A stretch of 8,881 bases of DNA from an uncultured Bacilli bacterium (GTDB lineage Bacteria; Bacillota_I; Bacilli_A; RF39; UBA660): the NCBI GenBank assembly GCA_944331725.1, contig CALVJE010000038.1, forward strand, positions 1-8,881, in the 5' to 3' direction. The notes beneath the pieces are model-generated. The model had not been told where the DNA came from. It ran no database searches and saw nothing but the letters and a program-made list of their open reading frames with translations. Position 1 is the first letter of the stretch, and each line of letters begins with the position of its first letter. The position numbers and the translations under genes were made by a program. Below are positions 1-5,017 of this stretch, one piece after another.

Positions 1-100
1 CCAACAAAGTTCACCTTTGTTGCTTATCAATTAATAAATTCGGATATCATTTCCGGATTTCCAAATTTAAATTGACCATATTTTTAAAATTTTAAATAAA
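1..100. other. Intergenic stretch at the window edge
   Basis: Noncoding AT-rich sequence beyond the stop of the thymidylate synthase gene. The only structure seen is a 7-bp inverted repeat (AACAAAG at 3-9 with CTTTGTT at 15-21, 5-base loop). It could be the foot of a terminator, but the bases that would form its T-tract on the minus strand lie outside the window, so this cannot be decided. Confidence 0.4.
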
Positions 101-1279
101 CTATTGTGCAATAGGAAAACTAATCTTTCCCATATGTTTATAACTCTTAACTTTAGAATGTTTTAACTCTCTAGAATTATCAAAACTAAAGAAATCTTTA
201 ACACTCTCATCTAACCATAAATAAGGTTTCTCTTCACTTTCTATAATATCAATAATTTTCTTATCTAACTTAGAATTCTTGATATAATCTGTTTCTTCAA
301 CAGTTTGTTTCTCTTCCAATTTTTCAAGAAATAAATTTAAAGACATTTCATAATTCTTAAAATCATTTAAATTATTTTTATATTGATATAAAAGTTCTCT
401 ATATCGTTTATATCTCTCAATCTGTTCTTTAATACCATCAATTTGATTAACATAAATATGAGCATCTTTAATAGAATAATTAATTTTACCAGCCTCTAAA
501 TCAGTAACTTAAGCAATCATTTTTAAAAGTGTTGCATACTGAGTAACATTAAATGGTAATCCTAAAGGCGTATCACAACTTCTCTGATGAACAGATAAAT
601 TTAAGGTATCACCAGTAACATCCCATTCTGTAGACCAAACACAAGAAGGCAAAACTGCTGTTCTTAAAAATTCATCTTGCCACAAACTTTTAACCATTCT
701 TCTGTCACCCTTATTATTTTTCAAAGTGTTAATTAAATTTTGAGTATGTTTATATCTATCAGTAATAAATCCATAAGCCGTACCTATAGTATAAGCATAT
801 TCTTTACCATAAAACTTAGCAGCTTTAATATTTTTCCCTTCTATTAAACTCTTAGCAGTCATAATTTTACCACTTGCATCATATTTAGGAGCTAAAACTC
901 CATAAGGATTATCTATAGGAACACTTAAAGGATCCATTACAACAACTTCTTTATCCTTATCATATTCTAAAGTAGTAGGTTCATAAATACGATAAATACC
1001 ATCTTCATCAACCATCCACTCATCCCAAATATGAACATTACGCTTATGAAGTTCTCTAACATCATTAGATTGCATCTGCCAAATCCAAAACATTTCAATT
1101 ATAGCATTCTTATAAAATGTCTGTTTAGTTTGTAATATAGGAAACTCTTTCCTTAAATCAAACACAAAATTATAACTAGGAATCTTAATGGTATTTATCC
1201 CTGTTCTATTCTCTACTTCAACCCCTTTGTTTAATATCTCTTTAACTAAAGAAATATAATCATCATCAAATTTAGTCAT
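101..1279 (-). pseudogene. thyA: Thymidylate synthase, interrupted by one in-frame TAA
   Basis: Thymidylate synthase converts dUMP and methylene-THF to dTMP. Seen: ENRTG near residue 25 (dUMP-phosphate arginine), the R193-R194 pair, catalytic Cys213 in LPSCVW, QRSCD at 232-236 and LPFNV at 241-245. Codon 257 (509-511) is TAA, exactly where the family has Gln in MIAQV. The same frame then continues with VTDLEAG, the conserved DAHIYVNQ block (about 272-279) and a family-like C-terminus ending KISFPIAQ, closing with TAG at 101-103. Read through, the product would be 392 residues, long for the family. The truncated 256-residue product lacks the His-Ile-Tyr dUMP-binding segment and the mobile C-terminus, so it is probably inactive. 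The start at 1279 follows an AGGAGG site. The gene lies 34 bases downstream of the RT and is probably co-transcribed with it. A single C-to-T change (CAA to TAA) explains the break; a sequencing error is possible. Confidence 0.88.
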
Positions 1280-1313
1280 AACATATCCTCCTCATTTTCC
1301 CATTATTCTTAAA

Positions 1314-2384
1314 TTAATTGTCACAACTTCTTCCATAATTCTCTTCATAAGGCTTCTTCAAATAATCCTTAAAGATAATACTATTATAAATATCCATTTG
1401 TAATTTATAACACTTACTATGAGCACTATGTCCTAACCAAGAATTCCATTCAAGTACTGTCTTATCTAAGTCAAGTAATTCCCTTCCATAAAGTAAATTC
1501 CAACGTCTCACTTTTCTCTTAATTTTTTTAATACTTCTTTTCCTAAGCAATCTATAACTCTCATATATTCTAAAACCACAAAAATCAAGTCCCATTTTAT
1601 TAGGATAATATCTACTTTTATTATTAAGTTCTAAATGAAGTCTTGTCTGTACATAATTATCTATTTTTTTAAGAACATCTCTAGCTTCCTCTTTAGTTCT
1701 AACAAACATAATAAAATCATCCATATATCTAACATAATATTTAATCTTAAGCTTCTCTTTAACATAATGATCTAATTCATTCATATAAATATTTGCAAAA
1801 AACTGAGAAGTATAATTACCTATAGGAAGACCTATCTCTTCACCATCATTATATATAAATTCATAAGTTAAATCTAAAAGTTTATCATCTTTAATAAACT
1901 TCTTTAAAATATCAAACAAAATATCTTTATCTATATTATAAAAGAACCCTTTTATATCACATTTAACAATATAATAACTATAATATTTATTCTTCATACA
2001 TCTCATATACTCTTGTGCCTTATCAACCGCTTTATGAGTACCTCGACCTTCTATACAAGCATAAGAATCACTAATAAAACGAGGAACAACATAAGGTTTA
2101 ATAAACTCATAAACATACCACTGATGAACTATTCTATCAATATAAGGTAAAGCCCTAATAATTCTTTCTTTAGGTTCATATATTTTAAAAGTTCTATACT
2201 TACCCATCTTATAAGTACCATTTTTTAATTTCTTATAAAGATTAACTATATTAGTTTCTAAATCTATTTCAAACTTCAAAACCTCTTTAGAATATCTTTT
2301 CGTCTTACTCGCCCTATTATGAGCATCTAACAATGATTCAACAGTCAAATGTCTATCAAACTCATTTCTTATCGTGTGAGGCAT
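1314..2384 (-). CDS. DGR reverse transcriptase
   Basis: A 356-residue reverse transcriptase of the diversity-generating retroelement class. In this family the enzyme copies a template-repeat RNA and misincorporates opposite adenines; the cDNA then replaces the variable repeat of a target gene. Seen: the family-like SDSYACIEGRGTHKA at 105-119, motif A with Asp143 in KCDIKGFFYNID, LPIGNYTSQ at 186-194 (the GxxxSQ form that marks DGR RTs, not the QGxxxSP form of group II intron enzymes), the YMDD catalytic box at 220-223, and GLDFCGFRI at 265-273. There is no maturase or HNH extension. The C-terminus (about 280-356) is basic (RKRSIKKIKRKVRR) and may contact RNA. The start overlaps the end of avd by 16 bases, indicating translational coupling. 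Family assignment is firm; activity is inferred from the VR/TR4 pair. Confidence 0.96.
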   Translation of the reverse strand: MPHTIRNEFDRHLTVESLLDAHNRASKTKRYSKEVLKFEIDLETNIVNLYKKLKNGTYKMGKYRTFKIYEPKERIIRALPYIDRIVHQWYVYEFIKPYVVPRFISDSYACIEGRGTHKAVDKAQEYMRCMKNKYYSYYIVKCDIKGFFYNIDKDILFDILKKFIKDDKLLDLTYEFIYNDGEEIGLPIGNYTSQFFANIYMNELDHYVKEKLKIKYYVRYMDDFIMFVRTKEEARDVLKKIDNYVQTRLHLELNNKSRYYPNKMGLDFCGFRIYESYRLLRKRSIKKIKRKVRRWNLLYGRELLDLDKTVLEWNSWLGHSAHSKCYKLQMDIYNSIIFKDYLKKPYEENYGRSCDN

Positions 2385-2725
2385 GATCTAATCCAACCTC
2401 CATTAAGATTAGAAATATTAGTAAGTTTTTTACTCCAAGCCGTATAATTTTTAGAATTAATATATTTCTTCTTATGAGAAACTCTAATTAATACTTTAAT
2501 TATCTTAAGATTAGCATCAAGTTCATTTAAATAAGCAAGTCTTTTCTTCTTATCAAACTCTTTCTGAGCATAAATAATATCTTTCAGTCCATCATAAGTA
2601 GTATTTTTAATATCTTGAGCTAAAGAAAATCTTTCACTCTTAGGATATTTAAGAAGAATTGAAAGTGTATAATAAATAAGTTCAACATACTGTTTATAAA
2701 TAACTAATGCTTCTAAATCATCCAT
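2369..2725 (-). CDS. avd: DGR accessory protein Avd (four-helix bundle)
   Basis: A 118-residue, mostly helical protein resembling the Avd family of DGR accessory variability determinants. In characterised DGRs, Avd forms a basic pentameric barrel that binds the RT and template RNA and is needed for cDNA synthesis. Seen: an N-terminal helix LEALVIYKQYVELIYYT, then KYPKSERFSLAQDIKN, the RLAYLNELDANLKIIKVLIR helix, and the family ending AWSKKLTNISNLNGGWIRSC. The ATG at 2723-2725 is preferred because GGAGGG lies 8 bases upstream. A TTG start at 2740 would put that ribosome-binding site inside the gene and add only five residues. The stop lies 13 bases past the RT start codon. The gene sits directly between the TR array and the RT, as in many DGRs. 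Confidence 0.92.
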   Translation of the reverse strand: MDDLEALVIYKQYVELIYYTLSILLKYPKSERFSLAQDIKNTTYDGLKDIIYAQKEFDKKKRLAYLNELDANLKIIKVLIRVSHKKKYINSKNYTAWSKKLTNISNLNGGWIRSCLTR

Positions 2726-2744
2726 ATAGTCGCCCTCCAAAATA

Positions 2745-2886
2745 GTTTTTCTAGTATTCGTAATCTACTAACTAGAAAAACATTACTTCATTATTTTATT
2801 CACATAGTGAAAAGGAAAAAACTTTCTATGATAATTGTTTTTTATTATCTAAATAATAACTTAAACTCATCTTATATCATAGTCCC
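2745..2886 (-). ncRNA. Conserved structured spacer downstream of TR1 (Sp1)
   Basis: About 140 bases that follow TR1 on the minus strand and recur after the other TRs. Inverted repeats seen: P1, CTATGATA (2826-2833) with TATCATAG (2875-2882); P2 inside it, a 7-bp hairpin with a 4-base loop (2842-2859); P3, TTCAC/GTGAA (2799-2811); and P4, an 11-bp inverted repeat GTTTTTCTAGT/ACTAGAAAAAC (2745-2755, 2771-2781). In the Bordetella phage DGR, the region of similar length 3' of TR is required for cDNA priming and RT-Avd binding. The same role is inferred here. P4 ends just before the avd ribosome-binding site. Confidence 0.75.
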
Positions 2887-2993
2887 CATCACGAGGCGGA
2901 ACGAGTTGTTACTGTTAGCATCACCAGCAAGATTAGTGTTGTTGAAATTGAAAACACCTGCATTAGCATTATTGTTATAGTTACCGCCGCGCA
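2887..2993 (-). repeat. Template repeat TR1 (Asn-codon-rich)
   Basis: Noncoding template with the shared GC-rich ends: GCGCGGCGGT at its 5' side and the IMH-like CTCGTTCCGCCTCGTGATG at its 3' side (minus strand). The 77-base core (2906-2982) has 29 adenines on the minus strand, mostly in AAC/AAT codons. Read in the frame of the target's RGG it gives RGGNYNNNANAGVFNFNN and later NSNNSFRLVM, the typical DGR template pattern. No start codon or target domain precedes it. Its exact cognate VR is not in this window. Confidence 0.88.
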
Positions 2994-3010
2994 ACAACAA
3001 ATAATAGGAA

Positions 3011-3046
3011 TATTAAATTTTTCCCTATCTAAAAATTATCATAAAA
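3011..3046 (-). promoter_or_regulatory. Conserved leader upstream of TR1
   Basis: A 36-base block that matches the block upstream of TR2 (3355-3390) at 34 positions and is more diverged before TR3. On the minus strand it holds TATGATAATT (3034-3043), perfectly complementary over 10 bases to AATTATCATA in the downstream spacer (2827-2836). It also resembles a -10 box, with TTGT lying upstream in both units, so it may be a unit promoter, a structural arm closing the template RNA, or both. Role is inferred. Confidence 0.45.
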
Positions 3047-3088
3047 TCTAGGAAAATACAATCTATCAAAATTAAATTATTAACATAC

Positions 3089-3229
3089 TTTCTAGTATTC
3101 GATAATCTACTAACTAGAAAAATACTACTTCATTGTTTTATTCGTATACCGAAAAGGAAAAAATTCTCTATGATAATTGTTTTTTATTATCTAAATAATA
3201 ACTTAAACTTATCTTATATCATAGTCTCC
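3089..3229 (-). ncRNA. Conserved structured spacer downstream of TR2 (Sp2)
   Basis: Second copy of the post-TR spacer, nearly identical to those of TR1 and TR3. P1 pairs 3168-3175 with 3217-3224; the P2 hairpin is 3184-3201; P3 is TTCG/CGAA at 3141-3153, where an A-T pair of the TR1 copy is replaced by G-C (a compensatory change); P4 pairs TTTCTAGT 3089-3096 with 3113-3120. Same inferred role as the TR1 copy. Confidence 0.72.
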
Positions 3230-3336
3230 CATCACGAGGCGGAACGAGCCATTGTTGTTAACGCCACCATTGTTGTTATTGTTGAAGTTGAAAACACCAG
3301 CATTAGCACCACTAGTATTATAGTTACCGCCGCGCA
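3230..3336 (-). repeat. Template repeat TR2 (Asn-codon-rich)
   Basis: Same conserved ends as TR1, around a different 77-base core (3249-3325) with 27 minus-strand adenines. In the RGG frame it reads RGGNYNTSGANAGVFNFN, then NNNNGGVNNNGSFRLVM. It shares the invariant NAGVFNF scaffold with TR1 but differs in the downstream loop. No cognate VR is present in the window. Confidence 0.87.
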
Positions 3337-3354
3337 GTGACAAAAAATAATAAT

Positions 3355-3390
3355 TATTAAATTTCTCCCTATCTAATAATTATCATAAAA
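3355..3390 (-). promoter_or_regulatory. Conserved leader upstream of TR2
   Basis: Matches the TR1 leader (3011-3046) at 34 of 36 positions. TATGATAATT on the minus strand (3378-3387) is complementary over 10 bases to 3169-3178 in the TR2 spacer. A TTGTTT lies 15 bases upstream of a GATAAT, so a weak unit promoter is possible. Not demonstrated. Confidence 0.42.
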
Positions 3391-3412
3391 CTTAAAAGAA
3401 AACAATAAAAAA

Positions 3413-3553
3413 TTTTCTAGTATTCGATAATCTACTAACTAGAAAAATACTACTTCATTGTTTTATTCGTATACCGAAAAGGAAAAACTTTCTATGATAA
3501 TTGTTTTTTATTATCTAAATAATAACTTAAACTTATCTTATATCATAGTCTCT
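3413..3553 (-). ncRNA. Conserved structured spacer downstream of TR3 (Sp3)
   Basis: Third copy of the post-TR spacer. P1 is 3492-3499 with 3541-3548, the P2 hairpin is 3508-3525, P3 is TTCG/CGAA at 3466-3478, and P4 is TTTTCTAGT 3413-3421 with ACTAGAAAA 3438-3446. Here P4 is followed on the minus strand by a run of T (TTTTTT), so this copy could also act as a weak terminator or attenuator. Confidence 0.72.
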
Positions 3554-3663
3554 CATCACGAGGCGGAACGAGTCATTGTTGTTAGGACCACCAACAGCAT
3601 TATTACTAACATTAAAGTTGAAAACACCTGCATTAGTATTATTGTTATAGTTACCGCCGCGCA
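3554..3663 (-). repeat. Template repeat TR3 (Asn-codon-rich)
   Basis: Same conserved ends with an 80-base core (3573-3652) holding 29 minus-strand adenines. In the RGG frame it reads RGGNYNNNTNAGVFNFN, then VSNNAVGGPNNNDSFRLVM. The core is one codon longer than those of TR1 and TR2, keeping the frame. No cognate VR is in the window. The plus strand of this unit is open across TR and spacer, but that is only the complement of the repeat. Confidence 0.87.
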
Positions 3664-3724
3664 ACATCACAAATAAAAACGTATTTAAAAGTTTCCCCAA
3701 ATAAATCTTAACAAAATATTAAAA

Positions 3725-3747
3725 GAAAAACAAGGACTAAGCCTTGT
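3725..3747 (-). terminator. Candidate intrinsic terminator between TR4 and TR3 units
   Basis: On the minus strand ACAAGG (3742-3747) pairs with CCTTGT (3730-3735) across a 6-base loop and is followed by TTTTTC. It lies just after the TR4 spacer, so TR4 may be made as a separate RNA of about 340 bases that ends here, leaving TR1-TR3, avd and RT to start downstream. The stem is short, so readthrough is likely. Confidence 0.5.
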
Positions 3748-3759
3748 CTATGACTTTTG

Positions 3760-3892
3760 ATTTTCGCCCAAATTAACTACTAACCATCATCATATTTTTT
3801 AGTTTACTTAAAAAAGTAGGAATTAAATCTCTAGGATATCAATTTTTTATTATCTAAATAATAACTTAAATTACAATTATATCGTAGTCACT
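3760..3892 (-). ncRNA. Diverged structured spacer downstream of TR4 (Sp4)
   Basis: Alignable end to end with the other three spacers but strongly diverged. The P2 hairpin (3847-3864) is unchanged. P1 survives as CTAGGATAT (3831-3839) with ATATCGTAG (3879-3887), eight of nine pairs with one mismatch. P3 and P4 are not clear. The divergence suggests TR4 is the oldest unit or is under weaker constraint. Confidence 0.6.
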
Positions 3893-3987
3893 CTCATCAC
3901 GAGGCGGAACGAGCCAAAGCATCGCATCAAAATAGAGTAAAAAAGAATATCGTCGAAATCAAATTACAGAATGACAACCGCCGCGCA
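3893..3987 (-). repeat. Template repeat TR4, partner of the target-gene VR
   Basis: Ninety-five bases that match the VR at 5021-5115 without gaps except at two sites: 3950 versus 5078 and 3959 versus 5087. On the minus strand both are A here and T or G in the VR, as expected for adenine-directed DGR mutagenesis. Ends are those shared by all TRs. The core (3914-3976, 63 bases) has only 11 adenines and is not Asn-codon-rich, unlike TR1-TR3. Read in the VR frame it contains TGA where the VR has TGG (Trp). It is noncoding here, followed by the diverged Sp4 spacer. Confidence 0.85.
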
Positions 3988-4086
3988 CCAACCATAATAA
4001 TGCCAACAGCATTAAGAAAGAGCTATCCACCTTTAAGCAAAATGGACAAACGATTTAATCCCTATCATCATAAAGATGACAATTGT

Positions 4087-4115
4087 ATTGTACAAAAATA
4101 GAATTTAAAAAACAA
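4087..4115 (-). promoter_or_regulatory. Candidate promoter for the TR array
   Basis: On the minus strand, TTGTTT (4110-4115) and TACAAT (4087-4092) are 17 bases apart, a good sigma-70/sigma-A arrangement. Transcription would begin about 100 bases before TR4 and run into the template array. It diverges from the plus-strand promoter at 4153. Prediction by eye only. Confidence 0.5.
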
Positions 4116-4152
4116 TGGAAGTTTTTACCAATATTTATAATCATAATTATGC

Positions 4153-4171
4153 TATAATGTCATAAAGGAGG
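4153..4171 (+). promoter_or_regulatory. -10 box and ribosome-binding site of the rubredoxin-fusion gene
   Basis: TATAAT at 4153-4158 preceded by TG one base upstream (extended -10), with no convincing -35. AAAGGAGG at 4164-4171 lies 5 bases before the ATG at 4177, which fixes that start. The leader is very short. Confidence 0.6.
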
Positions 4172-4176
4172 AGAAA

Positions 4177-4833
4177 ATGGATACACAAGTATTTAATAAT
4201 ATTTCTTATGGAATGTACATTGTAACTACAAAAAGCAATAATAAAAATGTAGGATGTTTTATTAACACTCTATCACAAGTAACTTCAAAAAATCCAGTAA
4301 TATCCATAACATTAAACAAAGATAATTACACAACAAAATGTCTAAAAGAAAGTAAACATTGTGCAATTTCAATTTTAGAAGAAAAAGCACCTAAAGAACT
4401 CATAGCAAAATTTGGCTATTTTTCATCAAAAGATACAGAAAAATTTAAAGATATACAATGGGAAGAAATAAAGAAGTTACCAGTAGTAACAGAAAACATA
4501 TGTGGTTATATTATAGGAAAAGTAATAAATATTATTGATGTTAATACTCACAATATATTTATAATCGAAGTTGAAACTACAAAACAAATTTCTACTAACA
4601 CTCCTATGACATACAAATATTATCACGAAGTTTTAAAAGGAAAAACATCAAGCAAAGCACCTACTTATATAGAAGAAAAAGAAGAAACTAATAAAACTTC
4701 AAAAAGATACAAATGTACAATATGCGGATATATATATGATGATGAAGTAGAAAAAATTAAATTTGAAGATCTTCCATCAGATTGGAAATGTCCTATATGT
4801 GGCGTAGGAAAAGATAAATTTATTAAAATATAA
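4177..4833 (+). CDS. Flavin reductase-rubredoxin fusion (high-molecular-weight rubredoxin type)
   Basis: A 218-residue two-domain redox protein. Residues about 1-155 resemble the FMN-binding split-barrel flavin reductase family ([21 protein letters not shown] at the start, then [20 protein letters not shown]). Residues about 176-218 are a rubredoxin with iron ligands Cys180, Cys183 (CTICGY) and Cys205, Cys208 (CPICGV). Proteins of this build pass electrons from NAD(P)H to flavodiiron proteins for oxygen or nitric oxide detoxification in anaerobes; that role is by family, not shown here. It is the only plus-strand gene, with its own promoter and terminator, and it sits between the TR array and the target. 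It is probably a bystander. Confidence 0.9.
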   Translation: MDTQVFNNISYGMYIVTTKSNNKNVGCFINTLSQVTSKNPVISITLNKDNYTTKCLKESKHCAISILEEKAPKELIAKFGYFSSKDTEKFKDIQWEEIKKLPVVTENICGYIIGKVINIIDVNTHNIFIIEVETTKQISTNTPMTYKYYHEVLKGKTSSKAPTYIEEKEETNKTSKRYKCTICGYIYDDEVEKIKFEDLPSDWKCPICGVGKDKFIKI

Positions 4834-4835
4834 TT

Positions 4836-4874
4836 AAGCACGGAGCTTATCAAAAGACAAGCTCCGTGCTTTTT
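4836..4874 (+). terminator. Intrinsic terminator of the rubredoxin-fusion gene
   Basis: A perfect 13-bp stem (AAGCACGGAGCTT at 4836-4848, AAGCTCCGTGCTT at 4859-4871) with a 10-base loop, followed by a T run, 2 bases after the stop codon. Confidence 0.92.
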
Positions 4875-4886
4875 CTACTTCTCTAC

Positions 4887-4927
4887 AAAAAAAAAACGCC
4901 TTGGCGCAAAAAAGAGGGCGCCAAGGC
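4887..4927 (-). terminator. Intrinsic terminator of the DGR target gene
   Basis: On the minus strand GCCTTGGCGC (4918-4927) pairs with GCGCCAAGGC (4898-4907), a 10-bp GC-rich stem, followed by a run of about ten T. It ends target transcription about 90 bases after the stop codon, so the target mRNA does not run into the TR array. It converges on the plus-strand terminator next to it. Confidence 0.93.
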
Positions 4928-5001
4928 TAATATCACGAATAATTCGACAATATTCTTTCTTTCTCTATTTTTACCATCTTATTTGAAAAGTGCCCAAGAG
5001 T

Positions 5002-5017
5002 TAGTCCTTACGGACTA
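5002..5017 (-). other. GNRA-loop hairpin directly after the VR
   Basis: Minus strand TAGTCC-GTAA-GGACTA: a perfect 6-bp stem with a GTAA (GNRA) tetraloop, starting 3 bases after the last VR base and containing the target's TAG stop. Known DGRs carry a short inverted repeat with a 4-base loop just downstream of the VR that acts as a cruciform or hairpin in target recognition. None of the four TRs is followed by it, which fits one-way TR-to-VR transfer. Confidence 0.75.

Noticed and set aside
3..21. Hairpin at the left edge as a terminator of thyA
   Set aside because: The T-tract needed on the minus strand would lie outside the window, so it cannot be judged.
509..511. Recoding of TAA to glutamine
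   Set aside because: RT, avd and the glycosyltransferase all end with TAA at the expected family C-terminus, so TAA works as a stop here.
1314..2384. Group II intron or retron reverse transcriptase
   Set aside because: The motif is GNYTSQ, not the group II form; there is no maturase or endonuclease domain, and Avd, TR and VR are present, which settles DGR.
2887..3663. TR1-TR3 as broken tandem copies of the target gene's 3' end
   Set aside because: No FGE-domain coding sequence precedes them, TR1 has an in-frame stop just upstream, and the shared downstream spacer is not found after the VR. Unmutated AAY codons fit templates, not decayed VRs.
3458..3676. Plus-strand open frame of 72 codons across TR3 and its spacer
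   Set aside because: It is the complement of a noncoding repeat; no ribosome-binding site and no recognisable protein. The other units do not keep it.
2745..3990. CRISPR array
   Set aside because: The repeats are about 330 bases apart with long conserved spacers, not 25-40 base repeats, and there are no cas genes.
4665..4853. Minus-strand open frame of 62 codons
   Set aside because: Antisense shadow of the rubredoxin domain and terminator; no supporting start signal.
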